64,000 nucleotides of DNA from Apilactobacillus kunkeei (GCF_005930975.1 NZ_VBSE01000038.1:1-64000), one strand, 5' to 3'; counted from the first letter of the stretch, positions 35,731-45,412 are shown. Notes: a model not told the origin generated them from the sequence alone. Numbers and translations: made by a program.

Positions 35731-37294
35731 ATTTTGCATATTCGATTGATCTTACTTCTCTAATAATTGTAACCTTGATATGTCCAGGATATTCCATATC
35801 CTCTTCAATCTTATTTTTAATATCTCTAGCTAAAACAACTGCTTGAGTATCAGAAACTTTTTCTGGTTTTACAATCACTCTAATTTCACGTCCGGCTTGA
35901 ATTGCGTAGCTCTTATTTACTTCTTCAAAACTATCACTAATTGTTTCCAAACTTTCTAGACGATGAACAAAGCTTTCAAGAGATTTACTCTTTGCACCTG
36001 GTCTAGCAATCGCAATCTTGTTTGCGATATTAACTAATTCAGAAATGATGTACTTAGGTTCACTGTCCTCATTATCGGCTGCAATTGAGTCAATAACAAC
36101 TGGACTTTCCTTAAACTTCTTGGCTAAATCGACACCAAGGTCAATATGAGAACCTTCTGTTTCATTATCTGCAGAGCGACCAATTTCGTGCAATAATCCC
36201 GCGCGTTTTGCTAATACGACGTCTTCACCTAATTCTGCGGCTAAGACACCTGACAACTTCGCAACTTCAATAGAATGGCTTAAAACATTACGACCATGGT
36301 AAATCTTAAATTTCAACTTACCAATCATCATAATCATTTCAGGACTCAATGAATGAATTCCTAAATCAAATACTGTTTCTTCACCAATTTCTTGAATCTT
36401 TTCATCAAGTTCTCGACGACTCTTATCTACCATTTCTTCGATTCTAGCTGGGTGAATACGACCATCCTTAATTAGGCTTTCAAGTGCCATCTTGGCAACT
36501 TCACGTCTAATAGGATCAAATCCACTTAGCACAACTGCTTCTGGCGTATCATCAATAACCAAATCAATCCCTGTTAGGGTTTCAAAAGTTCTAATGTTTC
36601 TACCTTCGCGCCCAATGATACGACCCTTCATATCATCGTTAGGCAGGTTAACAACTGAAACTGTGGTTTCAGATACGATATCAGCAGCGCTTTGTTGAAT
36701 CGCTTCAATAACTAGATTCTTTGCATTCTCAGAAGATTCCTTACGAGCTAAGTTATAACTATCCTTAACCATCTTGGCACGTTCATCAGCTAATTCTTTC
36801 TTTGTTTCGTTAATAATTAGCTCTTGTGCTTCTTCTTGAGAAAGTGAAGAGATACGTTCTAATTCATCTTGACGTTGTTTAACTAGCATATCAGCTTGCT
36901 GTTGCTTTTGTTCAAGTTTCTTTTGGTTTGAATTAAGCTTTTCTTCACGCTTATTCAATGAATCTTCACGCTTATCAAAAGCATCATCTTTACGATCTAA
37001 AGAATCTTCACGTTGAATTAGACGATTTTCTTGTCGTTGAACTTCGATTCGTCTTTGCTTAATTTCCTTTTCGATGTTTGAACGATAATGGTTACTCTTT
37101 TCTCTTGCTTCAAGAATTGCTTCCTTAGCTGAGGTTTGAGCTTGTCGCTTAGCATCTTCCAAAATATCTTGTGCACTCATGTGGGCCTTTGTTAATTTCT
37201 TATCAACAATCTTCTTGTTAGAAAACATTCCCACAGAAATACCAACTACAAAAGCAGCGATGATTGCGAGGATTATAGGTAAAAAATAAGTCAT
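35729..37294 (-). CDS. rny: ribonuclease Y
   Basis: Membrane-anchored endoribonuclease that starts mRNA decay; 521 residues. N-terminal helix (FLPIILAIIAAFVVGISVG), a long charged coiled coil (residues 25-190, many KREDSL repeats), KH domain (GRIIGREGRNIRTFETLTG near 233) and HD domain with LLHEIGRS near 370 and SHSIEVAKL. The KH domain sequence matches the family closely. Start ATG 37294; GGAGG is 12 bases upstream, slightly far. The 5' leader contains a long inverted repeat. Confidence 0.95.
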   Translation of the reverse strand: MTYFLPIILAIIAAFVVGISVGMFSNKKIVDKKLTKAHMSAQDILEDAKRQAQTSAKEAILEAREKSNHYRSNIEKEIKQRRIEVQRQENRLIQREDSLDRKDDAFDKREDSLNKREEKLNSNQKKLEQKQQQADMLVKQRQDELERISSLSQEEAQELIINETKKELADERAKMVKDSYNLARKESSENAKNLVIEAIQQSAADIVSETTVSVVNLPNDDMKGRIIGREGRNIRTFETLTGIDLVIDDTPEAVVLSGFDPIRREVAKMALESLIKDGRIHPARIEEMVDKSRRELDEKIQEIGEETVFDLGIHSLSPEMIMMIGKLKFKIYHGRNVLSHSIEVAKLSGVLAAELGEDVVLAKRAGLLHEIGRSADNETEGSHIDLGVDLAKKFKESPVVIDSIAADNEDSEPKYIISELVNIANKIAIARPGAKSKSLESFVHRLESLETISDSFEEVNKSYAIQAGREIRVIVKPEKVSDTQAVVLARDIKNKIEEDMEYPGHIKVTIIREVRSIEYAK

Positions 37295-37347
37295 AGGCTT
37301 ATTGCACCTCCACATCATCTAATTTAATTAAGTTTTTGATAATTGCG

Positions 37348-37397
37348 CATTGAACAATTTATTAGTCATTTTGCGAACTAAATAAATAGTTCAATGT
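37348..37397 (-). promoter_or_regulatory. long stem-loop in the rny 5' leader
   Basis: Arms 37348-37363 and 37382-37397 form a 16-position stem with one mismatch (CATTGAAC plus ATTTATT with AATAAAT plus GTTCAATG) around an 18-base loop. There is no U-tract, so it is not a terminator. It lies in the transcribed leader between the rny promoter and start codon. Confidence 0.6.
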
Positions 37398-37408
37398 ACA
37401 TTACTATA

Positions 37409-37437
37409 TTTTAAATTTTAGTTGTGAAAGTGTCAAC
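37409..37437 (-). promoter_or_regulatory. rny: rny promoter
   Basis: On the minus strand perfect TTGACA (37437-37432), a 17-base spacer and TAAAAT (37414-37409). It gives a leader of about 110 bases. Confidence 0.7.
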
Positions 37438-37461
37438 ACATGTTATTTTCTTTTGCAAAAT

Positions 37462-37484
37462 AAAAAAGCCTTTCGGCTTCTTTA
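37462..37484 (-). terminator. terminator of recA
   Basis: On the minus strand AAGAAGCC, GAAA and GGCTTTTTT, three bases after the recA stop codon. Confidence 0.85.
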
Positions 37485-37487
37485 TCA

Positions 37488-38534
37488 TTATTCTTCACCG
37501 GTATCCAAACTTGTTTGTTCAGACTCGCCTGATTCAGAATCATCTTCACCCATGCCATATGCGGCACGAACTTTTTTGTTGATTTCTTCCATTTTGTCCG
37601 GATTATCTTGTAAGAATTGTTTTGCATTTTCACGACCTTGTCCAATTCTTTCTTCACCGTAAGAGTACCATGAACCAGACTTACCAATAATATCCTGTTC
37701 AACGGCCATATCAACTAATTCACCAGTTTGTGAAATACCTTGACCGTACATGATATCAACTTCAGCACGTTTAAATGGAGGAGCTACCTTATTTTTGGCA
37801 ACTTTAATCTTAGTTCTGTTACCAATAATGTCAGTACCATCTTTAATTTGTTCAGCTCTTCTAATTTCTAGTCTGATAGTTGAATAGAACTTAAGAGCAC
37901 GTCCACCAGGTGTAGTTTCTGGGTTTCCAAACATAACTCCAACTTTTTCTCTAATTTGGTTAATAAATAGAGCAATAGTCTTAGTCTTGTTAATTGATCC
38001 AGATAACTTACGTAGTGCTTGTGACATTAAACGAGCTTGCAAACCAACGTGAGCATCACCCATTTCACCTTCAATTTCAGCTCTAGGTACTAAAGCCGCA
38101 ACTGAATCCACAACTACGATATCTATAGCACCACTAGATACAAGGGCATCACAGATTTGTAAACCTTGTTCACCAGTATCAGGTTGTGATAGAAGTAAAT
38201 CATCAATGTTTACTCCTAGGTTGGTAGCATATACTGGATCTAAAGCATTTTCAGCATCGATGTATGCTGCTGTTCCGCCTTGCTTTTGTACTTCCGCAAC
38301 AGCTTGTAGCGCAATGGTAGTTTTACCTGAACTTTCAGGTCCATAAATTTCAACAATTCTTCCTCGTGGGAATCCTCCAACACCTAATGCGTTATCAAGT
38401 GCTAAAGAACCTGTTGGTACAGTGGAAATTCTAGTATCTCCACGGTCTCCCATTCTCATGATTGAACCTTTACCGAATTCTTTTTCAATTCGTTTTAAGG
38501 CACCATCTAGAGCCGCTTTTCGTTCATCAGCCAT
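37488..38534 (-). CDS. recA: recombinase RecA
   Basis: Central recombinase and SOS co-protease, 348 residues. Walker [14 protein letters not shown] near 65-77, Walker [13 protein letters not shown] near 140, loop 1 region [20 protein letters not shown] and loop 2 region [20 protein letters not shown], then an acidic C-terminal tail. Start ATG with GGGAGG upstream. I see no clear LexA-type box (CGAAC-N4-GTTCG) in the 89 bases between cinA and recA, although a partial half-site is near 38610. Confidence 0.98.
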   Translation of the reverse strand: MADERKAALDGALKRIEKEFGKGSIMRMGDRGDTRISTVPTGSLALDNALGVGGFPRGRIVEIYGPESSGKTTIALQAVAEVQKQGGTAAYIDAENALDPVYATNLGVNIDDLLLSQPDTGEQGLQICDALVSSGAIDIVVVDSVAALVPRAEIEGEMGDAHVGLQARLMSQALRKLSGSINKTKTIALFINQIREKVGVMFGNPETTPGGRALKFYSTIRLEIRRAEQIKDGTDIIGNRTKIKVAKNKVAPPFKRAEVDIMYGQGISQTGELVDMAVEQDIIGKSGSWYSYGEERIGQGRENAKQFLQDNPDKMEEINKKVRAAYGMGEDDSESGESEQTSLDTGEE

Positions 38535-38623
38535 TAATTTGACCTCCCTGTTATAACTATTCGATATTTATACTATACTAATCTATCACTAAAAAAGCAA
38601 GTAAAACAGAACAAAAGTTCGCA

Positions 38624-39091
38624 TTATTTAGAATACTCATTTTCAATCATTTCTAATGCAGCTTGCACTGACTGTTCACGTACTTCTTGACGTGATCCAC
38701 TAAAATGAAATTCTTTCGCAACTTGATTTCCCTTGAAATCTAATCCGATAAATACAGTTCCTGCAGGTTGCCCTTCCAAACTATCAGGACCAGCTACACC
38801 TGTAAAGGAAACGCCTACATCTACATTCATGATTTGCTTTGATTGTTTAGCCATCCAAATTGCTACTTGCTCTGAAACAACTCCATAATTATCAATGACA
38901 TCCATTGGAATCGACAACAATTTAGCCTTTGATTCATTTGAATAAGTAACAAATCCACCAAAGAAGATAGAAGAAACACCGGGAACTCCACCAATAGTGG
39001 ATTGAAACATTCCCGCAGTTAAGCTTTCTGCTCCGGTTATTGTAATTTTATCGTCAATTAGTTTGTTAACAATTGATGTATCAATTTGCAT
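38624..39091 (-). CDS. CinA C-terminal domain protein (nicotinamide-nucleotide amidohydrolase type)
   Basis: Only the CinA C-terminal domain (PncC-like) is present: 155 residues against about 410 for the full protein of most lactobacilli. Motifs: TGAESLTAGMFQSTIGGVPGVS near 18-39, VTYSNESKAKLL near 48, GVSFTGVAGPDSLEGQPAGTV near 91 and REQSVQAALE near the end. It deamidates nicotinamide mononucleotide in related PncC enzymes. It keeps the conserved pgsA-cinA-recA position, so an N-terminal domain loss in place is likely. GGAAGG is 11 bases before the ATG. Confidence 0.85.
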   Translation of the reverse strand: MQIDTSIVNKLIDDKITITGAESLTAGMFQSTIGGVPGVSSIFFGGFVTYSNESKAKLLSIPMDVIDNYGVVSEQVAIWMAKQSKQIMNVDVGVSFTGVAGPDSLEGQPAGTVFIGLDFKGNQVAKEFHFSGSRQEVREQSVQAALEMIENEYSK

Positions 39092-39136
39092 ACATAATTC
39101 GACCTTCCTTATATATATACGATAATTAAAACTTTT

Positions 39137-39724
39137 TTACTTAAAAGAATCTGAAAAAATGAAGCGACTCTTCCAAAAGTATTCAACACCTGAGTAAACA
39201 GTGAAGAATAAGCAAATATAAAGTAATAATGTACCAAAACCAATAGTTGTAAATGGAATAAATAAGAAATCATTCAATAATAATAAAATGATGGCAATCA
39301 TTTGACTGAATGTTTTAATCTTGCCAGGCCATGCAGCAGCAATTACTTGGCCATCATTTTCAACAACAATTAGTCTAAGCCCAGTAACGGCCAGTTCACG
39401 ACATACAATTACAGCTGCTACCCATGCAGGTACAAATCCAAATGAAACGAGGATAATGAATGCTGACATAACAATCATTTTGTCAGCCAATGGATCAGCA
39501 AATTTACCGAAGTTCGTAACTAAATGTTGTCTTCTAGCAATTTGTCCATCTAAAAAGTCTGTAATACATGCAGCAGCAAAAACAATTGCTGCAACGATTC
39601 TGGTAACTTGGATACTTGTGCCTAACCAGATAACCGTTCCCATGTTAATAGAACATGAAAGCAAGATAATGAATAATGGAATCATTATTATTCTAATTAA
39701 TGTAAGTTTGTTTGGTAAATTCAT
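39137..39724 (-). CDS. pgsA: CDP-diacylglycerol--glycerol-3-phosphate 3-phosphatidyltransferase
   Basis: Makes phosphatidylglycerol phosphate, the first step to anionic phospholipids; 195 residues, four or more membrane helices. The CDP-alcohol transferase signature D-G-x2-A-R-x8-G-x3-D-x3-D is intact from DFLDGQIARRQ to FADPLAD (near 58-83). Start ATG 39724 follows GGAGG. It is upstream of cinA and downstream of rodZ, as is normal. Confidence 0.95.
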   Translation of the reverse strand: MNLPNKLTLIRIIMIPLFIILLSCSINMGTVIWLGTSIQVTRIVAAIVFAAACITDFLDGQIARRQHLVTNFGKFADPLADKMIVMSAFIILVSFGFVPAWVAAVIVCRELAVTGLRLIVVENDGQVIAAAWPGKIKTFSQMIAIILLLLNDFLFIPFTTIGFGTLLLYICLFFTVYSGVEYFWKSRFIFSDSFK

Positions 39725-39742
39725 AGTTTCCTCCATAGAAAT

Positions 39743-39772
39743 AAAAAAGGGCTTTAATAAAGCCCTCTTTTT
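39743..39772 (-). terminator. terminator of rodZ
   Basis: On the minus strand AAAAAAGAGGGCTTT, ATT and AAAGCCCTTTTTT, overlapping the rodZ stop region and ending 19 bases before the pgsA start. Confidence 0.8.
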
Positions 39773-40620
39773 TATTTACTAAATTCTAATGTAATTTGTG
39801 TAGTTAAAGGTGTGCTCTTATCGTATTTCAATTCAGTACCATTAACCAAGATTTTAGCACCTTGAGTATTACCTAATGAAATGTTAACACTCTTAGTGTC
39901 AGATGGAAGCTTAACATCCTTCTTATCACCACTGTTTTGTGAACCTTGGAATAGAGTCTTATTATCAGCCATGATTGATGACCATGCTCTACCAGTTGCC
40001 TTTAAAGTAACAGTGTTTTCCTTTTGACCAGTCACATTATACTTAGTAGCATTAACTTCCTTAATGGTAGTTTTTCCTTCAGTGGACTTCTTATCTTCTT
40101 TCTTCTTGTTATCAGCCTTGCTACTTGATGATTCTGAAGAACCAGTAACTGAAACAGAACTACTGCTAATACTTGTTTGCGAAGAACTATTAGTATGTAC
40201 AACAACCGCCCAAACACCGCAAACAACTACTAAAATTGCAACTATAATTCCGATAGTTGGAATAGCCTTACGGAATGAGTCTTTTCTTTGTTCACGACTA
40301 CGACTAGCTACACGGCTATTAACGTCATCCTTAGATACTTCATCAGCGTATTCTTCACTTTGAGTATCAGGAAGACTGTCGTCATGTTCATTCAATAATT
40401 CAATACCGTTAACGCCAACAGTGTCAGCGAACTGCTTAATAAACGCGCGAACATAAAAATCACCAGGAAGTTCAGCGAAGTTCCCTTGTTCAATTGCTTC
40501 GAGGTAATGTTTTTGGATTTTGGTAATCTTTTGAATATCGTCAATGGACATTCCCTTGGCGACACGTGCATCGTGTAGTGATTTACCAATTTCTACTTGT
40601 TTTCCATTGTTATTTTGCAT
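39772..40620 (-). CDS. rodZ: RodZ-like cell-shape protein
   Basis: 282-residue membrane protein linking MreB to the elongation machinery. N-terminal HTH_25-type domain (IGKSLHDARVAKGMSIDDIQ near 11-30, IQKHYLEAIEQGNFAELPG), a membrane helix near residues 118-142 (AIPTIGIIVAILVVVCGVWA), a Ser-rich linker and a DUF4115-type beta domain at the C-terminus. It is predicted to have its N-terminus in the cytoplasm. The serine-rich linker (residues 146-167) is low complexity. RBS GTGGAG. Confidence 0.88.
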   Translation of the reverse strand: MQNNNGKQVEIGKSLHDARVAKGMSIDDIQKITKIQKHYLEAIEQGNFAELPGDFYVRAFIKQFADTVGVNGIELLNEHDDSLPDTQSEEYADEVSKDDVNSRVASRSREQRKDSFRKAIPTIGIIVAILVVVCGVWAVVVHTNSSSQTSISSSSVSVTGSSESSSSKADNKKKEDKKSTEGKTTIKEVNATKYNVTGQKENTVTLKATGRAWSSIMADNKTLFQGSQNSGDKKDVKLPSDTKSVNISLGNTQGAKILVNGTELKYDKSTPLTTQITLEFSK

Positions 40621-40698
40621 AGGTATTACTCCACTTATTTATTATTTTACATCTACAGTATATCATAATTAGCTATATTATCTAGGCATCTAAACTAA

Positions 40699-41955
40699 TT
40701 AATTTTTTGGAAAAATCTTATTTTTTACTATCATGTCAGGTTTCAAGAATAATTTTCCATAATGGATTAAATCATCTAATTCTAATTGTTTAATCATTTC
40801 AACTTCATCATAAATATTTTCAAAATCATGATCCTCGTCTGACATGTTATTTGCAATTGCTTCAATTGAATTCATCATTGAAACATGTTGACCGATTTCT
40901 TCTTTTTTAATTAATTCAAACTCATCTTCTTTACCTGAGATATAGTCGGTAAAGTTGACCAATACATCAGAAATCATATCAATGAATTTATTGATTTTTT
41001 CTGTTTCTCCCGCTAAAACCGCGAAATTAAACTGGTCTTCACAATCAAAATCAAAACCGAATGAATCATCGATAACTCCATCATTGTACATCTTTTCATA
41101 AATATCAGAACCTTCTGATAAAAGAAGCTGTAGTAATAATGAAATGGATAGTTCATATTTGATATCCCCATTATACGTAGAGTCACCCTTAATTCCTAAA
41201 GCAACTTTAGGACGATTTACATCCATATAATGAGTGGTTTCATTAATAATTTCAAATGACTGAATTGATGTTCTTTTAACATCTTTAACATTGTCAAAAG
41301 TTTTTTTATTTTGATTATCACTAACCCACTTAAAAATATCTTCAGGAATAACGTTACCAACAACTGTAAGTTGCATATTTTGTGGTTGATAAAAGTAATT
41401 ATAAGAATCATACAAGTCTTGTTTAGTAATCTTATATATTGAATCTTCAGTCCCAGCAATATCAACATTTAATGATGTATCTGGGAACATATTTTGAACT
41501 GTCTTGAAGAACAAAACTGCACCGGGTTCATCATCATACATACTGATTTCTTGTCCAATGATTCCTTTTTCTTTTTCAACCTTTGCATCACTGAAATAAG
41601 GTTCTTGAACAAAGTCCAATAACTCATTTAAGTTTTCATGAACTTTATCAGTTGTAGAGAATAAGTAACTGGTTTTATTAAAACTAGTAAATGCATTAGA
41701 CCCTGCTCCATATTTAGAGAAAACATCCATGGCATCATGATCCTCTTTATCGAACATCTTATGTTCTAGAAAATGAGCAATCCCTGCTGGATAAATTTTA
41801 CCATCAATATTGGTATCAATAGATCCATATCGCACAGAAAATGTGGCATATGTTTTTTGGTAACCCTTTTTAGGAACAACTACTACTGACAATCCATTGT
41901 CCATCTTATCTATATATACTTTTTCGTTAAAATTTACGTACTCTTTAATTTGCAT
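40699..41955 (-). CDS. ymfH: M16 family peptidase YmfH (HxxEH active)
   Basis: Insulinase-type peptidase subunit, about 418 residues. The zinc-binding inverted motif is AHFLEHKMFD near 60-69 (His-x-x-Glu-His), so this is the catalytic partner of the pair with YmfF. The second domain carries KVALGIKGD. The start is ATG 41955, with GGGAGG seven bases before it; the adjacent ATG at 41958 is also possible. It overlaps the end of ymfF by 11 bases. Confidence 0.88.
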   Translation of the reverse strand: MQIKEYVNFNEKVYIDKMDNGLSVVVVPKKGYQKTYATFSVRYGSIDTNIDGKIYPAGIAHFLEHKMFDKEDHDAMDVFSKYGAGSNAFTSFNKTSYLFSTTDKVHENLNELLDFVQEPYFSDAKVEKEKGIIGQEISMYDDEPGAVLFFKTVQNMFPDTSLNVDIAGTEDSIYKITKQDLYDSYNYFYQPQNMQLTVVGNVIPEDIFKWVSDNQNKKTFDNVKDVKRTSIQSFEIINETTHYMDVNRPKVALGIKGDSTYNGDIKYELSISLLLQLLLSEGSDIYEKMYNDGVIDDSFGFDFDCEDQFNFAVLAGETEKINKFIDMISDVLVNFTDYISGKEDEFELIKKEEIGQHVSMMNSIEAIANNMSDEDHDFENIYDEVEMIKQLELDDLIHYGKLFLKPDMIVKNKIFPKN

Positions 41956-43222
41956 CATCAATCCTCCCATCCAAGAAGAAAATTGAATTTAATTTTACCT
42001 TTTTTGCAACATTAGCAATTTGATCAATTGTCACTTCATTAACACGTTGCTTCCACTCATCAAAAGACAATACACGATTCAATAATCCATTAACGAATTG
42101 TTGTTCCATATTCTGACGAGGACTATCTAAAATAGATTTTTTAGCATTAATCATTTCTGCTTTGATACTGTTTAAAACGTTAATATCAATATTTCCATTC
42201 GCAATATCATCAAGTTGTTCTTTAACAATAGATAAAACTTTGTCCTTATTACTGTAATTAATACCTGTACTTACCATCACAAAACCATTGATTGAGTTAT
42301 ATGAACTGCTTGCACTGTATGCTAAACTGTTCTTTTCCCTAACGTTTTTAAATAGCTTAGATTGTGGTGTCCCACCAAAGACAGCGTTGAACAATATCGC
42401 TGCCATTGATTCTTTATTATTGTAAAAAATGGGCAAACGGTATCCTAAATTCAAGCAACTTTGTGACGATTGAATTTTTTTATCAACCATTTCAATATCG
42501 GTATTCATACTAAATGAAGTTAATGGTTCCAATTCATATTCATTACTGCGGTCTGACAAGTTAAACTGATCAAATAGGTTATAAATCTTATCTTCATCAA
42601 CATCACCGATAACAGAAATTTTTATATTATCGTTTTTTATGACAGATGAATAGTATTCATACTCATTTTGAACGTCAATTAAATCATAATCATTTGGTGT
42701 TCCAAATATAAAAGAACCACGGTTTAGGTAGTCCTTGTAAAATAATTTTTTCAATTGAATTGAAGCATAGTATTGCTTGTCATCTGCAACTGATTCAACA
42801 TATTTTTTCATATTGTTTCTTTGTAAGGCAAATGTGTCCTTATCAAATTGACCATCAAAAACCAATGGCTTGAATACTACGCTATAAATAAAACTAACAG
42901 CCCGTTGTAATAAATCATCTTTTGCATCCACAAACTTTGGGTTTGGAATGCTCAAATTAATTCTTAGAACAGACAAATTACCATATCTCAAAACGTTGGT
43001 TCCAAAACTGGCTCCATACATTGATGATAAGTATCTTGCTAATTTGGATTGCGTTGGATAATCTTGATTACTAATTTCCATCAATTCTGCAAGTACTGCT
43101 CGTTTAGCAAAATTTTCAGGAATAGCATTGCTAACTAGATCAAAACTAAATGAAATTGTTTTGAATTTATCTTCTGGAATAACATTTAAGTCTACTCCAT
43201 TAGCTAATTTCTTATGCAACAA
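41945..43222 (-). CDS. ymfF: M16 family peptidase-like YmfF (no zinc motif)
   Basis: 425-residue M16 family partner of YmfH. Where active members carry His-x-x-Glu-His it has LAELMEIS (near 45), so zinc binding is lost; an inactive-active heterodimer is the usual arrangement. The C-terminal domain has the typical SQSCLNLGYRLP and R-Y-like AYSASSSYNS. Translation begins at a TTG, with AGGTGGG upstream; 43222 or 43219 are both possible. First of a two-gene unit. Confidence 0.85.
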   Translation of the reverse strand: MLHKKLANGVDLNVIPEDKFKTISFSFDLVSNAIPENFAKRAVLAELMEISNQDYPTQSKLARYLSSMYGASFGTNVLRYGNLSVLRINLSIPNPKFVDAKDDLLQRAVSFIYSVVFKPLVFDGQFDKDTFALQRNNMKKYVESVADDKQYYASIQLKKLFYKDYLNRGSFIFGTPNDYDLIDVQNEYEYYSSVIKNDNIKISVIGDVDEDKIYNLFDQFNLSDRSNEYELEPLTSFSMNTDIEMVDKKIQSSQSCLNLGYRLPIFYNNKESMAAILFNAVFGGTPQSKLFKNVREKNSLAYSASSSYNSINGFVMVSTGINYSNKDKVLSIVKEQLDDIANGNIDINVLNSIKAEMINAKKSILDSPRQNMEQQFVNGLLNRVLSFDEWKQRVNEVTIDQIANVAKKVKLNSIFFLDGRIDDAN

Positions 43223-43239
43223 AATCCCACCTCTAGTTC

Positions 43240-44103
43240 CTATTTCATATTATCTTTTAATTTCATTAATGGTGTGTTGTAGTTCTTACCAAACCACTTT
43301 TCACAAATCTTCTTTAGTTCACCATTCTTTGCCAACTTTTTAAATGCAGCATTAATCTTAGCTTGCATTGTCTTATCACCTTTTCGAATACCTACACCAA
43401 ATTGCTCTTGCGGAAATTTACTTGTAATCACTTTGTATAAATTAGGATTAGGTTGGTGTGCAATGTAGTAGTTTGCATATGTGCTATCGATTAACAATCC
43501 ACTAATTCTACCATGATTCAAGTCAATAAATGCATTAGTAAATGAATTATATAAAATTGGGGACTGATTTTTAATATATTGTTTTAATAATTTTGGTTGG
43601 TCATTAATGTCATTTAGACCAGATGAACCACTTTGAGCACCTAAATACTTGCCCTTCATATCACTAAATTTATTAATATGAGACGATTTCAAAGTAACTA
43701 ATTCTTGATCATTTGACAAGTATGGATTACTAAAGTTAACAACAGCTTGACGTTCAGGGGTAACTGAGAAACCATTCCAAATTAAATCAATGGTGGTGTT
43801 TCTTAATTCAGTTACATTCATTGACCAATCAATTGGTTGAAATACTGGCTTAATACCGTATTGTTTAAACACAGCATTGGCTAAATCAACATCAAAACCC
43901 GTAATTTTGCCACTCTTGTTTTCAAACCCCATCGGAACGAAGGTTACATCCAGACCAATGGTAACTTGTTTGTTCTTCTTAATTCGACTCCATGTATCTT
44001 GATGATCTGCTTTTTGTGTAACGGATTCACAACCAGATAACATGATAACGGCAATCAAACAAGCACTGATGAGTCCAACCATTTTTAAAATTTTGGTCTT
44101 CAT
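43240..44103 (-). CDS. amino acid ABC transporter substrate-binding lipoprotein (probably histidine)
   Basis: Extracytoplasmic binding lipoprotein of the polar amino acid family, 287 residues. N-terminal signal peptide with lipobox LSGC near 22-25. Then VTIGLDVTFVPMGFENKSG, FDVDLANAVFKQYG, DLIWNGFSVTPERQAVV and YLGAQSGSSG, all features of the SBP_bac_3 fold. The substrate is suggested as histidine only through the T-box upstream. Last gene of permease-ATPase-SBP. Confidence 0.85.
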   Translation of the reverse strand: MKTKILKMVGLISACLIAVIMLSGCESVTQKADHQDTWSRIKKNKQVTIGLDVTFVPMGFENKSGKITGFDVDLANAVFKQYGIKPVFQPIDWSMNVTELRNTTIDLIWNGFSVTPERQAVVNFSNPYLSNDQELVTLKSSHINKFSDMKGKYLGAQSGSSGLNDINDQPKLLKQYIKNQSPILYNSFTNAFIDLNHGRISGLLIDSTYANYYIAHQPNPNLYKVITSKFPQEQFGVGIRKGDKTMQAKINAAFKKLAKNGELKKICEKWFGKNYNTPLMKLKDNMK

Positions 44104-44106
44104 AAA

Positions 44107-44745
44107 CTAACCCTCCTCTTTAAAAGGTTTAACTTCCTTTACTTTGTCAGCAACTTGGTTCGCAAATGCGATATCGTGAGTAACCACAAGCTGTGTAATA
44201 TTTTGTTTCTTTAAATCTAAAATAATCTTTCCAACCTCTTCACTAAGCTTAGGATCTAAAGCAGATGTTGGTTCATCGTAGCAAATAATCTTGGGGTGCA
44301 TCGCAAGAGTTCTAACAATTGCAACACGTTGTTTTTGTCCACCAGATAATTGGTATGGATAAAGTGATTCTTTACCTGTTAAATCTAGTTTATCGATTAG
44401 TTCTTGTGCTTCTTTTAATGCTTCTTCTTTTGACTTCTTTAAAACTAATTGTGGTGCCAAAATGATATTTTCAATTACCGTCAAGTTTGGAAATAAACCA
44501 AAGTCTTGGAATACTACACCGATAACTGATTTTGAATCATCAGTTGGATCAATTTCTTCACCATCCAAGAAAAACTTTCCTGAGTCAACTTTCTCCAAAC
44601 CAGTTATACATCTTAGTAGTGTTGTCTTACCAGCACCTGAAGGACCAACAATACTTAAAATTTCGTTATCATCAACATCCAGATTCATGTCCTTAATGAT
44701 GGTTTTACCTTGAAAACTTTTATTTAAATTTTTTACTTGAAACAT
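44107..44745 (-). CDS. amino acid ABC transporter ATP-binding protein (probably histidine)
   Basis: 212-residue ABC ATPase. Walker A GPSGAGKTTLL near 34-44, Q-loop GVVFQDFGLFP, signature QLSGGQKQRVAI, Walker B IICYDEPTSALDP, and the H-loop VVTHDIAFAN. It is shorter than the usual 240 residues; the missing part is the C-terminal extension, not the core. It sits between permease and binding protein, 3 bases from the latter. Confidence 0.9.
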   Translation of the reverse strand: MFQVKNLNKSFQGKTIIKDMNLDVDDNEILSIVGPSGAGKTTLLRCITGLEKVDSGKFFLDGEEIDPTDDSKSVIGVVFQDFGLFPNLTVIENIILAPQLVLKKSKEEALKEAQELIDKLDLTGKESLYPYQLSGGQKQRVAIVRTLAMHPKIICYDEPTSALDPKLSEEVGKIILDLKKQNITQLVVTHDIAFANQVADKVKEVKPFKEEG

Positions 44746-44756
44746 GTTAATCCCCC

Positions 44757-45395
44757 CTATCTCCAGTAATCAAATCGTTGCTCGATTTTTCTTAATACAA
44801 GTGTTAATACTGCTGTTAGCACCAAGTAGAATACAGCAACTAAAATTAATGGAACTAATGTAACATCACGTGCTGTTGCGATATTTCCTGCTTGTAATAA
44901 GTCGCCAATACCAATAACGTAAACTAATGATGAATCCTTAACTAGGTTAATTACTTCATTTCCGATTGAAGGTAAAACAATTTTGAAAACTTGTGGTATA
45001 ACGATTTTACGAAGAGTTTGCCAGCGAGTTAAACGTAGCATTTTAGCACTTTCAAATTGGTTCTTTGGGATGGATTGAAAACCACCTCTAAAGATTTCGG
45101 CGAAGTAAGCTGCATAGTTTAAAACAAATGCAATGACAGCTGCTTCGAATCTAGGGAACACAATTCCGATAATTGGTAAACCATAAAAGACAAAAATTAA
45201 TTGTAATAATAACGGTGTTCCACGCATAATCCATACATAAAATTCAAAGATTACTTTGATAATATTTTTTCCGGTTAACGCTAATGAAACTAAGATTCCT
45301 AATGGGATTGATAAAACGATTGTTAATGCGAAAATCTCTAATGTGGTTACTACCCCAGAAAATAGTGAAGGCAATATTTGTAAAATATATTGCAT
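44757..45395 (-). CDS. amino acid ABC transporter permease (probably histidine)
   Basis: 212-residue HisM/GlnP-type permease with about five membrane helices. EAA motif: ESAKMLRLTRWQTLRKIVIP near 130-149 and the preceding YFAEIFRGGFQSIPKNQF. Start ATG has AAGGAGG. First gene after the T-box leader, so the whole transporter operon is under tRNA-dependent attenuation. Confidence 0.9.
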   Translation of the reverse strand: MQYILQILPSLFSGVVTTLEIFALTIVLSIPLGILVSLALTGKNIIKVIFEFYVWIMRGTPLLLQLIFVFYGLPIIGIVFPRFEAAVIAFVLNYAAYFAEIFRGGFQSIPKNQFESAKMLRLTRWQTLRKIVIPQVFKIVLPSIGNEVINLVKDSSLVYVIGIGDLLQAGNIATARDVTLVPLILVAVFYLVLTAVLTLVLRKIEQRFDYWR

Positions 45396-45412
45396 TAATT
45401 ATTCCTCCTTTG

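Noticed and set aside
41945-43222. ymfF as a broken protease because the zinc motif is missing
   Set aside because: The frame is full length, and lack of the motif in one partner is normal for this M16 pair; YmfH next door has it.
44107-44745. The 212-residue ABC ATPase as truncated
   Set aside because: All ATP-binding motifs and the H-loop are present; only the variable C-terminal extension is short.
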